Shown in pieces: positions 54,900-64,000 of a stretch of 64,000 nt of DNA. Position 1 is the stretch's first letter, and each line of letters begins with the position of its first letter. Under the pieces are notes generated by a model. That model ran no database searches. It was not told where the DNA came from and was given only the letters and a program-made list of their open reading frames with translations. The DNA is taken from contig NZ_JALIFP010000011.1 of the NCBI RefSeq assembly GCF_022867885.1, positions 1 to 64,000 of the forward strand. Direction: 5' to 3'. The translations under genes were made by a program, and so were the position numbers. This DNA is from Lederbergia sp. NSJ-179. Its GTDB lineage: Bacteria > Bacillota > Bacilli > Bacillales > Bacillaceae_C.

Positions 54900-55913
54900 T
54901 CAACGCACAATTTTCCCAGACTCTTGCTCGGCGAATGCGCTGATTTCATCTTTCGAAAAAGTATTAACATCCCCATGAATCGTATGCTTTAAGGCGGAAG
55001 CGGCTGTTCCAAACGTAACGGTTTCTTCTGGATTCATGCCTGTTAAAATTCCATATAAAATTCCTGCAGCGTATGCATCTCCCCCACCTACTCGATCGAC
55101 AATATGATCGATGTGAAAGACTTTTGACTGATAGAGCTTCCCGTCTACATAAAAATTTCCTTGCAGCGTATTTGTAGACGCAGAAATTACTTCTCGAAAG
55201 GTAGAATAGATAGACTTTATATTCGGATATTGGGTCCGAATGTTTTCATAATAATAATGAAGCTTTTCTGTTTGATTCATCCCTTCTTTTGCCTTAGGAA
55301 TTCCGAGTAGATAAAGAGCATCCAATTCCCCACAAGAACAAATATCCATATAGGGAAGAAATTGCTTTAATGTGGCTCCGGCTTCTTTCTGGGACCACAA
55401 TTTAGAGCGATAATTGAAATCAAAGCTAGTGAGTACGCCCTTTTCCTTGGCCTTTTTTAGTGAATAGGCTGTTAATTCCTTCATATTTGGAGATAATGCA
55501 GGCGTTATTCCGGTTACATGAAAAAGAGAGGCTCCATCAAAAATGGCTTCGAAATCCACATCATCAAGCTTCATTTGCGAAAAGCTAGAATGTTTTCGAT
55601 CATACGTTACCTGTGTACTTCTTCCGCCCACTCCAGCTTCTATATAATAGGCGCCTAACCGTTCTCCCTCTTTTATTAAATAATCTGTATGTACGCCATT
55701 CGCTTTTAAATGTCTTTCCACGCCTTGTCCCAATGGATTATTAGGAACCTTACTAACAAAAAAGACATCTAGCCCAAAATTAGCTAAAGACACACTCACA
55801 TTAGCCTCTGCTCCACCATAATGCATCATTAGTTGACTGGATTGCTGAATTCTTTCTCCTACTTTAGTGGAGAGACGCAATAGGATTTCCCCAAATGTGA
55901 CAACTTTCTTCAT
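54900..55913 (-). CDS. kdgK: 2-keto-3-deoxygluconate kinase (PfkB family)
   Basis: The 337-residue enzyme phosphorylates 2-keto-3-deoxygluconate from uronic acid breakdown. It begins VVTFGEILLRLS and shows GGAEANVSVSLANFG (PfkB signature 1) and DRVGGGDAYAAGILYG with the catalytic Asp (signature 2). TSFDFNYRSKLW is typical of KdgK rather than fructokinase. GGGGGACGGGTGT before the ATG overlaps the end of a decayed histidine kinase remnant. A second, broken copy lies at 62.2-62.6 kb. It points to use of uronates from pectin-like or ulvan-like polymers. Confidence 0.88.
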   Translation of the reverse strand: MKKVVTFGEILLRLSTKVGERIQQSSQLMMHYGGAEANVSVSLANFGLDVFFVSKVPNNPLGQGVERHLKANGVHTDYLIKEGERLGAYYIEAGVGGRSTQVTYDRKHSSFSQMKLDDVDFEAIFDGASLFHVTGITPALSPNMKELTAYSLKKAKEKGVLTSFDFNYRSKLWSQKEAGATLKQFLPYMDICSCGELDALYLLGIPKAKEGMNQTEKLHYYYENIRTQYPNIKSIYSTFREVISASTNTLQGNFYVDGKLYQSKVFHIDHIVDRVGGGDAYAAGILYGILTGMNPEETVTFGTAASALKHTIHGDVNTFSKDEISAFAEQESGKIVR

Positions 55914-56215
55914 ACACCCGTCCCCCTTATTTCTTGAATTTTTCGCCTATATTGCTTGGCATGTTTCGTCGCTTTCTCGTATTCTTCCATTCCTATGCCG
56001 CTATCGATGATTGTACAAGCCAATTTTTCATCAACTCTCAGAATCTTTATACCAATTTTTCATTGCTTTTCAATGGTTCAATTTCATGTATACTCGCATT
56101 TTCCACGAATGGAATCAGCGACATATTTGGAATTATACAACCGTAAGTTGACTCATCTACAGAAATAGTATACCGCATTTTATCATTAAGGCGGTATTCT
56201 GTATTTCAAGAAACT
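55910..56215 (-). pseudogene. Remnant of a YesM-type sensor histidine kinase
   Basis: On the minus strand, in shifting frames, one reads FLEIQ, EYRLNDKMRYTISVDEST, then IPNMSLIPFVENASIHEIEP and, after a stop and frame change, ACTIIDSGIGMEEYEKATKH. These follow the phospho-acceptor end and ATPase domain (N box VENA, G box DSGIGM) of YesM-like kinases. At least two frame lesions are present, and the N-terminal sensor part is gone. Its final stop codon overlaps the ATG of kdgK. The remaining gap up to 56345 shows no other gene. Confidence 0.75.
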
Positions 56216-56345
56216 ACACTAATTCTTTACTAGTTCTTTTAAAAGTTTATATAGTCTTCTTACCTACAGTATACGGCCTCTCTTTGTTGATTTAATGGGT
56301 GAAGAACAACATCATGAATAGAAAAAGAATCGCATTATATTACTA

Positions 56346-56385
56346 TATTACCATACTTGAAAGCGCATTATCTAGTATGGTAATA
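56346..56385 (+). promoter_or_regulatory. Long operator-like inverted repeat upstream of xynB
   Basis: TATTACCATACT (56346-56357) and AGTATGGTAATA (56374-56385) are perfect complements separated by 16 bases. It lies 40 bases before the xynB start and after TATA-rich promoter-like sequence. It probably binds a repressor or, as RNA, forms a leader hairpin. Confidence 0.6.
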
Positions 56386-56425
56386 TGATAGTAGAAATCG
56401 AAAATTCAATCAAGGAGTGGAAAAA

Positions 56426-58036
56426 TTGACGATCATACATAATCCGATATTAACAGGATTCAATCCAGATCCAAGTATTTGTAGGGTAGGAGAAGACTAT
56501 TATATTGCTGTATCAACTTTTGAATGGTTTCCTGGAGTTGGGATTTACCATTCAAAGGATTTGAAAAACTGGCGTCTAGTTTCAAGACCATTAAATCGTT
56601 TAAGTCAATTAAATATGATGGGTAACCCCGATTCTGGCGGAATTTGGGCACCTCAGTTGTCCTATAGTGATGATAAGTTTTGGCTTATTTATACCGATGT
56701 AAAGGTAACAGAAGGTCAATGGAAAGATTCTCATAATTACCTTGTTACTTGTGACACAATTGATGGTGAATGGTCTGAACCAATTTACTTAAATAGTTCG
56801 GGCTTTGATCCTTCTTTATTCCATGATGAAGACAGGAAAAAATATTTGGTCAATATGCTTTGGGACCACCGTGTTGGCAATCATAATTTTTATGGGATTG
56901 TCTTACAAGAATATAGTGCTGCTGAGGAAAAACTTGTTGGTAAAACAGAGATTATTTTTAAGGGGACAGATGTAAAATTAACAGAAGCTCCCCATCTTTA
57001 TAAATGGAATGGTTATTACTATTTATTAACTGCAGAAGGTGGTACGAAATACGATCATCAAGCCACAATCGCTCGTTCAAAAAATCTAAGTGGACCATAT
57101 GAAGTCCATCCTGAAAATCCTTTAATTTCTTCCTTTTCAAGACCTAGAAACCCGCTGCAAAAGGCTGGACACGCCTCTATTGTTAAAACACATACGGATG
57201 AGTGGTTTTTAGCCCATTTAGTCGGACGCCCATTACCTAAAGAGAATCAACCCTTATTAGATCCTCGAGGGTATTGTCCACTTGGGAGAGAAACAGCCAT
57301 TCAAAGATTGGAGTGGAAAGATGATTGGCCCTATGTAGTCGGTGGTAATCAACCATCTCTTGAAATCGAAGGTCCTAATATTGAAGAAGTAAAATTCGAA
57401 AAAGATTACGAGGAAAAAGATGATTTTAATGCGGATACACTGAATTTACATTTTCAAACATTGCGTATCCCATTAGGGGAGGATGTTGTTTCATTAAAAG
57501 ACAATCCTGGACACTTGCGGCTATATGGAAAAGAGTCTTTAATATCAAAATTCACCCAAGCTTTTGTAGCAAGACGTTGGCAACATTTCAATTTTGTAGC
57601 TGAAACAAAAGTTGCTTTTAAACCAAAATCTTTCCAACAATCAGCAGGACTTGTCAATTATTATAATACGCAAAATTGGACTTCCCTCCAAATTTCTTGG
57701 CATGAAGACAAAGGTAGAATTCTTGAACTGATGACCTGTGACAACTTTACATTTGATCAACCACTTAAAGGCGAAGAAATCACCATACCTGACCATGTTG
57801 ATTATGTGTACCTACGAGTCAATGTCAAGACAACTACTTATGAGTATTCTTACTCTTTTGATGGTGAGAACTGGAATACGATTCCTATAGTATTTCCTTC
57901 GTACAAACTATCTGATGATTATATCCAAAGCGGAGGATTCTTTACAGGCGCGTTTGTTGGAATGCGTTGTCAAGATACTTCAGGTCAAAATAAACATGCT
58001 GATTTTGATTATTTCATTTATAAAAAAACTTTGTAA
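56426..58036 (+). CDS. xynB: Beta-xylosidase, GH43
   Basis: The enzyme releases xylose from xylo-oligosaccharides in the cytoplasm (no signal peptide). The five-bladed propeller starts with [20 protein letters not shown] (catalytic base Asp), then [40 protein letters not shown], and [21 protein letters not shown] with the acid Glu. A C-terminal beta-sandwich is present (from about residue 325). The match to B. subtilis XynB is close over the whole length. The TTG at 56426 has AAGGAG eight bases before it; the GTG three codons upstream overlaps that site. It is a plus-strand single gene with its own operator and terminator. Confidence 0.95.
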   Translation: MTIIHNPILTGFNPDPSICRVGEDYYIAVSTFEWFPGVGIYHSKDLKNWRLVSRPLNRLSQLNMMGNPDSGGIWAPQLSYSDDKFWLIYTDVKVTEGQWKDSHNYLVTCDTIDGEWSEPIYLNSSGFDPSLFHDEDRKKYLVNMLWDHRVGNHNFYGIVLQEYSAAEEKLVGKTEIIFKGTDVKLTEAPHLYKWNGYYYLLTAEGGTKYDHQATIARSKNLSGPYEVHPENPLISSFSRPRNPLQKAGHASIVKTHTDEWFLAHLVGRPLPKENQPLLDPRGYCPLGRETAIQRLEWKDDWPYVVGGNQPSLEIEGPNIEEVKFEKDYEEKDDFNADTLNLHFQTLRIPLGEDVVSLKDNPGHLRLYGKESLISKFTQAFVARRWQHFNFVAETKVAFKPKSFQQSAGLVNYYNTQNWTSLQISWHEDKGRILELMTCDNFTFDQPLKGEEITIPDHVDYVYLRVNVKTTTYEYSYSFDGENWNTIPIVFPSYKLSDDYIQSGGFFTGAFVGMRCQDTSGQNKHADFDYFIYKKTL

Positions 58037-58049
58037 TACGAAATATATA

Positions 58050-58097
58050 AAACCGCTTGGTTAAAGAGGAAATCTTATAACAAGCGGTTTGTTTCTT
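58050..58097. terminator. Bidirectional terminator between xynB and the YesL gene
   Basis: AAACCGCTTG (58050-58059) and CAAGCGGTTT (58081-58090) form a perfect 10-bp stem. GTTTCTTT follows on plus and TATAT on minus. The two genes converge here. Confidence 0.8.
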
Positions 58098-58124
58098 TGC
58101 CCCTATACTAAACAAGTTCTATCA

Positions 58125-58751
58125 TTATTGTGTCTGCTGTTCATATTCAATTTTCTTAAACGATCGAAAACCAAACCACATAAGATTCAGGCTAAATAAA
58201 CTCATACATAGTAATGGAATGAGACCTGAAAAATACCAGTACAAACAAATTATTACCACACAGCCAATCATCATCATGATCGTAGATGAAAGCTGTGAGA
58301 TGCCAATCAATAAAGCATATTTAAAATACTCAAAAAAGGAAATTTTAAAATGTACATAAACAGGGAAAAAGTTCAATAAGGTAATCAAATATAAAAAACT
58401 TAAACAAAACATCATCACAAGAAGAATTTGAAATAAGATATGAGAAGATGTCTTAAAAAAAATGACATCTATCCTTAAAATATAGCCTATCGCCAGAAAT
58501 ATAAGGCCAAATAGATTTGATTTTATAAATTCTTGTCGAAAACTGTTCCAATAGATTTTGAAGGCTGATTCTGTTTCATTTCCCATAATCCATTGGCGTA
58601 AAAGTGTAAATAATCCGACCGTCGCTGGCATAAGCCCAAAAATACCTAATCCTACTATGATGAAAATCAACCATAGTAAATTGGCATAGACAAGTTTTAT
58701 CAACCATTCCCCAGCTTGGTAGACCACCTTCATGGGTCCATTTAATTGCAT
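58125..58751 (-). CDS. YesL family (DUF624) membrane protein
   Basis: A 208-residue protein with about five hydrophobic helices and the YesL-style N-terminus (VYQAGEWLIKLVYANLLWLI, then GIFGLMPATVGLFTLLRQW). The family often sits beside CUT1 sugar importers and YesS/YesM regulators, and its role is not known. It ends the operon of the importer at 58.8-61.9 kb. The ribosome site (AGAGTGATC) is modest. Confidence 0.88.
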   Translation of the reverse strand: MQLNGPMKVVYQAGEWLIKLVYANLLWLIFIIVGLGIFGLMPATVGLFTLLRQWIMGNETESAFKIYWNSFRQEFIKSNLFGLIFLAIGYILRIDVIFFKTSSHILFQILLVMMFCLSFLYLITLLNFFPVYVHFKISFFEYFKYALLIGISQLSSTIMMMIGCVVIICLYWYFSGLIPLLCMSLFSLNLMWFGFRSFKKIEYEQQTQ

Positions 58752-58822
58752 GAACAGATCACTCTTTCTTTAAGGGGAACTTGATATCTGTTTTGTTTGT
58801 CAAGTTCCCTATTTTCTTTAGA

Positions 58823-59695
58823 TCATCCCTTCACTGCACCAATCGCAACACTACCAATAATTCGCTTGGAAAAAAGCGCGAAAACAATAATAATCGGTAG
58901 AACGGATAAAGCGACACCCAAATACTGAACACCGTAATTTGTACCATAATAACCTTGAAGTAGTTGAACTAACAAAGGTAGTGGGTATTTATCATTAGAG
59001 AATAGTAAAACTAAAGGGCCGATAAAATTATTCCAAGAGCCAATAAAAGCAAAAATGCCTAGAGCTGCTAAGGCAGGTAAAAGCATAGGGAGAATAATTC
59101 GATTAAACGTTTTAAATTCCCCGGCACCATCTACCCTCGCTGATTCCATAATTTCATCAGGGATTGTCCCATCAATAAATTGTTTGACAAAGAAAACGGC
59201 GAACGCATTGGCTGCCGCTGGTAAAATCAGAGCGGCATAGGTATCTAATAAATTTAAGATATACATTATCCGGAAAGTCCCAACAAGTCCTAGTTGTTGT
59301 GGAACCATCATCGTGGCTAACACAAACCAGAATAATACTTTATTCCCTTTAAATTTATATTTAGCAAAGCCGTATGCATTTAAAGCCCCAAAATACAGTG
59401 TAAGCGCTGTTGAACAGGTAGATATAATTAAACTGTTCAAAAAACCACGCCAAATATTGATATTCTCATTCATAGATTGGTAATTTTCGATTAACGCTTG
59501 TCCAGGAAGGAAGATAAACTTTGACGCAATATCTGCATTTGTATGTGTCCCATAAATAATCATAATATAGAAAGGGACGATACAAATGATAGCCAAGACG
59601 ACCAGAAAAACATGAATGAGAATATGACTTGGTTTAATCTTCTTAGAGTTCCGAATTGGTCGGCCGATTTCCGTTTGAACCGTCTGCTGTCCCAT
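58823..59695 (-). CDS. Carbohydrate ABC transporter permease, MalG type
   Basis: A 290-residue permease with a basic N-terminal tail and first helix at about residues 25-46. The docking loop is ESARVDGAGEFKTFN, and the ending is GSVAIGAVKG. GGGAGG stands before the ATG, which is three bases after the end of the MalF-type gene. Confidence 0.92.
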   Translation of the reverse strand: MGQQTVQTEIGRPIRNSKKIKPSHILIHVFLVVLAIICIVPFYIMIIYGTHTNADIASKFIFLPGQALIENYQSMNENINIWRGFLNSLIISTCSTALTLYFGALNAYGFAKYKFKGNKVLFWFVLATMMVPQQLGLVGTFRIMYILNLLDTYAALILPAAANAFAVFFVKQFIDGTIPDEIMESARVDGAGEFKTFNRIILPMLLPALAALGIFAFIGSWNNFIGPLVLLFSNDKYPLPLLVQLLQGYYGTNYGVQYLGVALSVLPIIIVFALFSKRIIGSVAIGAVKG

Positions 59696-59698
59696 TAT

Positions 59699-60610
59699 TT
59701 ATGACCTCCCTTTAATCTGTTCAGTATTTGTTTTTCGATTCGTTATCGCAAAGGAAAGGATCGAAAAGATCACAATCACGATGAATAAACCGAATGCTAT
59801 GGCAGAACCATATCCATATTGATAACGGGTAAAAGCCGTTTGATATAAATACATAACGCTTGTTAAAGTAGCTTTATCGGGCTCTCCTGTACCATCTGTT
59901 AAGGTATACGGTTGGTCAAATATTTGCATTCCACCAATAATTGATGTAATCACTTGGAAGATAATAATCGGTCTTAATAGTGGAAAAGTAATGTGAAAAA
60001 ACACTTTCACTTTGGAAGCGCCATCAATTTCCGCCGCTTCTAATAAGTCTTTTGAAATTCCTTGGAGACCGGCAATATAGATGATCATGGAGTATCCAAA
60101 ATATTGCCAGAAAAGAATGGATGAGACTAATATTCTCATAAAGATTGGCTTATCGGCCCAATAAATCGGGTCTTGAATAAACCCTAAACTCATAAGAAAT
60201 TGGTTAAAGCTTCCTGTTTGCCAACTGAAAATTAATCCAACTAAGAGTCCCAATGAGGCGGCTGTTACAATGTTCGGAAAGAAAAAAACGGCTCTAAAGA
60301 TACTTTTTCCTTTTACAAATTTTTCATGTAAGATGACAGCTAGTACAAGACTCACAGTTAATTGAGGGATAACCGAAACTCCCCATATGAGCAATGTATT
60401 AAATAATGATTTGTAAAAGAAAAAATCCCCAAAAAGCCTTTGATAATTCTCAAAGCCAACTAATGTCGGATTACCAAAACCATCCCAATCGGTAAAACTT
60501 AAATAAAAGGAGTATACAATGGGATACAATCCAAAAACTAAGAAAATGATAAAAAATGGTGCAATGAACACATATCCATAATGATCTTTTCGTAGTAATC
60601 TCGAAAACAT
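59699..60610 (-). CDS. Carbohydrate ABC transporter permease, MalF type
   Basis: A 303-residue permease beginning MFSRLLRKDHYGYVFIAPFF, with loop EAAEIDGASKVKVFF. Two nearby ATGs exist; the second is used because GAGGAGG lies seven bases before it and touches the first. It forms the importer with the next MalG-type gene and the binding protein encoded upstream. Confidence 0.92.
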   Translation of the reverse strand: MFSRLLRKDHYGYVFIAPFFIIFLVFGLYPIVYSFYLSFTDWDGFGNPTLVGFENYQRLFGDFFFYKSLFNTLLIWGVSVIPQLTVSLVLAVILHEKFVKGKSIFRAVFFFPNIVTAASLGLLVGLIFSWQTGSFNQFLMSLGFIQDPIYWADKPIFMRILVSSILFWQYFGYSMIIYIAGLQGISKDLLEAAEIDGASKVKVFFHITFPLLRPIIIFQVITSIIGGMQIFDQPYTLTDGTGEPDKATLTSVMYLYQTAFTRYQYGYGSAIAFGLFIVIVIFSILSFAITNRKTNTEQIKGRS

Positions 60611-60649
60611 ATTCATTCCTCCTCGAAATATACAACCCTTTTGTATGTC

Positions 60650-61924
60650 TTAATTCACATCAATTTCAGGAAAATTATGCCCCACTTCTGTTTTGAATGA
60701 TTCAAGCATTTCTTCTTTCGTTTTGTATCTTCCATTTAAATAATTATTGACCTTATCACTCCATATACCATTAAAATCATTATCATATTTTGTTTGTGGT
60801 GCTGAAGGAACTTGCTCTCCTGCTTCCACAAAAAATTCAAAGTATTTTTGACCCCCAAGAAATTCAGACGTTAATTTTGGTGCTAATTCAGAATCAATAT
60901 CTTTATTACTAAGAAAATATTGTTGACTTTCTGCAAGCTCCTTTAAAAAATCGGAGTCAGACGTATAAAACTTCATAAATTCCCAAGCAAGATCCTTATT
61001 CTCACTTTTGTTATACATCGCTAAATAAGTGCCACCACTGCTGAATGATTTAGGACCATGGGCCAAACCCCATTTTCCAGCAGTTTCTGGTGCATCCTTT
61101 TCGAAAGTATACGGCAATCCCCATGTAGCTGCCGGATAAAACATCACCGTCCCCTTTTGCATGGATGCTGTTTTCGCTGGTCCTCCACTCTCATATTTGG
61201 CTTCCACATTCTTTTCTCTTGCTTCTTTTAATAAATCCAATTCATTCATTCGTACAGAATCAATCACCAATTTTCCATCAATGACCCAAGGTTCTTTAAT
61301 ATTCGCACTCTCTACGACATCAATATCATTCCAACCACCTAATGCGTGGATCTCTCCACCACTTTTTTCATAAACCCTTTCTCCAATTGCCATAATTTTG
61401 TCCCAACTGGAGATCATTTCACTTACTTCATCAGGATCATCTGTACCTAAGTATTCTTTTGTAAGGTCTCTTCGATAATAGAAACCTCCGGGTGTCCCCT
61501 GATATCCTAACCCCCTTACAATTCCCTCTTCGTCTTTTTCGATATCTTGAATATATTTAAACTGCTGCTCAAGTATTTCCTCAGCGTTATAAGGTGACTG
61601 TGTTAAGTTTTCTAGGCGTGGTATTTCTTTGATTTGTGGCCAATACGTATTTTCCACGAAGAAAATATCTGGAACGTTTTTCTCCACCTGTAAAACGGAA
61701 ATCAGTTTTTGTACGTAATTATCATTTGTAATAAATAGAAGATTGACATGTATATCAGGATTTTTTTCTTCAAATTTTCCTACAGCGTACTTAGCCTCGT
61801 CCGTAAAAGTCCAGATGGTTAGTTCCTTCTTCTTTTCATTGGATGCTGACAAGGAACATCCTGAAAGAATAAGAGACAAACTTAAATGAACAATGATACA
61901 TACAAATAAAAACTTTTTTCGCAT
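60650..61924 (-). CDS. Sugar ABC transporter substrate-binding lipoprotein
   Basis: A 424-residue lipoprotein with signal and lipobox (LILSGC at about residues 18-23). The mature part is KELTIWTFTDEAKYAVGKFE, DIFFVENTYWPQIKE and YNKSENKDLAWEFMKFYT, typical of SBP_bac_1. AAGGGTGG before the ATG. First gene of the operon binding protein, MalF, MalG, YesL. The decayed GH43 and KdgK copies lie just upstream, so the ligand may be a xylose- or uronate-containing oligosaccharide. Confidence 0.92.
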   Translation of the reverse strand: MRKKFLFVCIIVHLSLSLILSGCSLSASNEKKKELTIWTFTDEAKYAVGKFEEKNPDIHVNLLFITNDNYVQKLISVLQVEKNVPDIFFVENTYWPQIKEIPRLENLTQSPYNAEEILEQQFKYIQDIEKDEEGIVRGLGYQGTPGGFYYRRDLTKEYLGTDDPDEVSEMISSWDKIMAIGERVYEKSGGEIHALGGWNDIDVVESANIKEPWVIDGKLVIDSVRMNELDLLKEAREKNVEAKYESGGPAKTASMQKGTVMFYPAATWGLPYTFEKDAPETAGKWGLAHGPKSFSSGGTYLAMYNKSENKDLAWEFMKFYTSDSDFLKELAESQQYFLSNKDIDSELAPKLTSEFLGGQKYFEFFVEAGEQVPSAPQTKYDNDFNGIWSDKVNNYLNGRYKTKEEMLESFKTEVGHNFPEIDVN

Positions 61925-62029
61925 TTCTACACCACCCTTTTATTTATTGGAGAAACAAAAAATAGTTCTATATGTATACCACCCCCTTAAATTAATTTAC
62001 GTTTCTTTAAGGATGCTTTAAACGATCTA

Positions 62030-62237
62030 AGGATAAACTTTATCGGTATCCCATATCATATTAATTAGCCACTTTTTACCGTCTTCATCACGAAATAGGA
62101 GGGATCAAATCCACTACTATTTAAATAGATGGGATCAGACCACATATTCTTAGTTGTTACTAGGTAATTATGTGTATCCTAAAATGTCCCATATACCTCT
62201 TCTGAGTACCTTTTTGAATCTGTCTTGTACTCGTATT
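62030..62237 (-). pseudogene. Remnant of a GH43 beta-xylosidase
   Basis: The minus strand reads [28 protein letters not shown], then after a frame change [14 protein letters not shown]. This parallels XynB ([42 protein letters not shown]). A stop codon and a single-base deletion break the frame, and only about 70 codons remain. The rest of 61925-62029 is upstream sequence of the binding protein gene. Confidence 0.85.
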
Positions 62238-62239
62238 TT

Positions 62240-62645
62240 TTACCGATTAACTTCCCCTGACTTTTGTTGAGCGAATGCCATAATTTCTTCTTTCGAGAAT
62301 GGATTAACATCGCCGTATATGGTATGTTTTAGGCGGATGCAGCTGATGCAAAAGAAACGATTTTATCCACACTGCATATCGGTTAAATAATCCATATAAA
62401 ATGCCTGGGGCAAAGGCATCACCGCCCCCCACTCTATCAACACTATGATCAATCTGTAACACTTTCGACTGATGAAGCTCACCCTCCATATAAAAATTCC
62501 CCTGCAATGTATTCGTAGATGCTGAAATAACTTCCCGAATGTGGAACAAAAATATTCTATATTTGGATATTGAGCTTGAATAGTTTTTAATAGTAACAAA
62601 GTTTAGAACGAAAATTAAAATAAACATGCCGATTTTGATACTTTG
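62240..62645 (-). pseudogene. Broken second copy of kdgK
   Basis: The minus strand contains REVISASTNTLQGNFYMEGE and DRVGGGDAFAPGILYG, ending MAFAQQKSGEVNR, closely parallel to the intact kdgK at 54.9 kb. The segment between RSKL and QYPNI is deleted, there are several frame changes, and the N-terminal half is missing. It follows the glycosidase gene and precedes the GH43 remnant, so a paralogous block has decayed here. Confidence 0.9.
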
Positions 62646-62679
62646 TTTATAAAGAGAAGACGGTCAAATAACGATTAAG

Positions 62680-62720
62680 ATAACAACCATACTGATTTTA
62701 ACTGAAAATCTTATGGTTGC
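62680..62720 (-). terminator. Probable terminator behind the glycosidase gene
   Basis: AACCATA (62685-62691) pairs with TATGGTT (62712-62718), with GATTTT/AAAATC inside. T-rich sequence follows on the minus strand. Confidence 0.55.
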
Positions 62721-62737
62721 TTTTTGCACTATACTCT

Positions 62738-64000
62738 TTACTTTTCAAAGCGAAACCATCCAAAGTCAAAATTGCTTCCCGGGAGAAAAATAAACGTTAC
62801 TTTTTGTAGACCTGTTACCTTTTCTAGTTCAAATACCCGTTCTTCATATCCTTCTGATTGCTTGAATTCTATAATTTGGCTACTTTCGCCTTCTTCATTA
62901 GCAAAACGTACGTGAATCGTATTTTTGTCGATCACGGATCTTCCGAAAAGGACTAGTTTCGTAGCACCCTCATTTGCAAAATCCATTTGTTCGAATTCTA
63001 AAGAAACATTATTGCCTATGCGCTCTATATTGTTACCCACCTGCTCAAATGAATCACCGTAAATTCTGTCACTAGCGGCAGCATCATTCTGTTCAAAGGC
63101 ACGGTTCCCCTTTTCAAATGAGAATCCTTTAATATGTACCTTCTGTTGGAGGACAAAGCAAATGGAAGTTATCCCTCGTAGTTTTTTGGATAATTGATAA
63201 GTTTCTTCTTGATAAACATTCCATTTGGATTCCTTTTGATAAGTGACATCAGCTAACAATTCACTGCCCACTTCCTCAGGCATCCCCTCCCAAATTTGTA
63301 AATAATATTCTTCATTTGATAACGCAAAGATCGGAATTGTTATCGTATCAGAACCATATGGACCAAAGTCGATATCCCGATAACCTACTTGAGTTTCGCC
63401 ATCTCTACTTGTGGCGACTCCTCTTTCATTACCATTACCGACTTCACCTTTACTATAGTCGTAAAGACCACCTGAGATAAATCCATAAGGATCTTTATAA
63501 GCCGTACCAAGATTAACAGCCGTAAATTCTAATTCGGAAATGAGTTTCGTTTTATCCGTCCCATTCTTACTTGTACAGCGCAGTCGAAACTCTCCATCTC
63601 CCAATGCTATAACCCTTACTTTATGTCCATCTGATTCCACTTTCGCAATAGTGGATTCAATCCCAACATCATTCACGACACTCCACTCAACTTCCCGGTA
63701 GGAAGTATTTTCGGGATATAACCTTACATGGATATCCATTTCTTTTGTGGTATTATCAAAGTTTTGTCCAGAATTACTTATAATCTCTAACTTCCGTAAA
63801 GGAATCTCCATTTTGTTCCCGGTCACGATCGGTAAATCCTTATTAGTTGTAAGAGCAGAAATTCCCTCGGCATCTTCACCCGCACTAGGAATAGATTCTA
63901 ATGTGAATGTTTCTCCTTGCAATCCAAGAGAGGATACCTCCAGTTGAATATTTCCCGGTTCTAATGTTGACCCAATAATTGCCATTAACTTCCCACTAAA
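62738..64000 (-). CDS. C-terminal part of a large glycosidase (GH2-like), cut by the window edge
   Basis: The frame stays open to the last base of the window (…FSGKLMAIIGSTLEPGNIQ), so the first ATG in it is internal and the gene begins outside. The 420 residues seen are beta-rich: an Ig-like segment (LRKLEIISNSGQNFDN, EVEWSVVNDVGIES), then GFISGGLYDYSKGEVGNG and FGPYGSDTITIPIFAL, and a carbohydrate-binding module-like end with KVHIKGFSFEKGNRAF and a final DFGWFRFEK. This is the arrangement I know from C-termini of large GH2 beta-galactosidase-type proteins. The catalytic domain is not in view, so the activity remains open. Confidence 0.65.
   Translation of the reverse strand, partial: FSGKLMAIIGSTLEPGNIQLEVSSLGLQGETFTLESIPSAGEDAEGISALTTNKDLPIVTGNKMEIPLRKLEIISNSGQNFDNTTKEMDIHVRLYPENTSYREVEWSVVNDVGIESTIAKVESDGHKVRVIALGDGEFRLRCTSKNGTDKTKLISELEFTAVNLGTAYKDPYGFISGGLYDYSKGEVGNGNERGVATSRDGETQVGYRDIDFGPYGSDTITIPIFALSNEEYYLQIWEGMPEEVGSELLADVTYQKESKWNVYQEETYQLSKKLRGITSICFVLQQKVHIKGFSFEKGNRAFEQNDAAASDRIYGDSFEQVGNNIERIGNNVSLEFEQMDFANEGATKLVLFGRSVIDKNTIHVRFANEEGESSQIIEFKQSEGYEERVFELEKVTGLQKVTFIFLPGSNFDFGWFRFEK

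Noticed and set aside
56358-56373. Cre site within the xynB inverted repeat
   Set aside because: TGAAAGCGC fits the left half of the consensus, but the right half (ATTATCT) does not.

Overview
The window looks like a chromosomal segment of a low-GC Gram-positive rod of the Bacillaceae. The evidence is strong AGGAGG-type ribosome sites, a proline T-box, lipobox-bearing binding proteins, MarR/ROK/AraC-YesS regulators, a YesL homologue, a B. subtilis-like XynB, and dispersed palindromic repeats of a kind common in Bacillaceae. No rRNA, tRNA or CRISPR array was seen. Nearly all genes lie on the minus strand.

Layout. 1-3000: an autoregulated-looking MarR gene, a palindromic repeat, proS behind a T-box, and a highly structured intergenic element. 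3.1-9.0 kb: a sugar operon (isomerase, Gfo/Idh dehydrogenase, two CUT1 permeases, binding protein) behind a consensus promoter with an embedded palindrome, divergent from a small XRE regulator. 9.2-13.3 kb: a split chromate transporter pair, an AbiE-like toxin-antitoxin pair bracketed by a 136-bp direct repeat of the 3' end of the neighbouring ROK repressor, and the ROK gene. 13.3-19.2 kb: a mosaic accessory stretch with degenerate minisatellites, a formylglycine-generating enzyme, an orphan IS200/IS605-type right end, a pRiA4b ORF-3-type protein, an unrecognised protein, a 51-bp tandem array and an APH-type kinase. 19.2-27.5 kb: two more CUT1 importers with three binding proteins. 28-34.5 kb: a UlaA-type PTS (IIB, IIC, aldolase, a PRD regulator carrying the only IIA) with a broken phosphofructokinase. 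34.9-41.5 kb: lactate dehydrogenase and an ABC export operon whose permease seems to start at AUU. 41.7-58.8 kb: polysaccharide use genes (zinc dehydrogenase, DUF402 protein, sulfatase, GH106-like rhamnosidase, AraC/YesS regulator, LplABC-type importer, KDG kinase, XynB, YesL). 58.8-64 kb: a fifth CUT1 importer, decayed second copies of a GH43 xylosidase and KDG kinase, and the C-terminal part of a large secreted-type or cytoplasmic glycosidase that runs off the window.

How it fits together. Five CUT1 importers but no matching sugar ATPase imply a shared MsmX-type ATPase elsewhere. The Cys-type sulfatase (about 44 kb) needs the formylglycine-generating enzyme (about 14 kb). Together with the GH106-like rhamnosidase, XynB and KDG kinase, this suggests growth on a plant or algal polysaccharide with (sulfated) rhamnose, xylose and uronic acid; that substrate is an inference. 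Several gene remnants (YesM-type kinase, GH43, KdgK, Pfk, ROK tail, IS end) show that the region is being rearranged by duplication and deletion.
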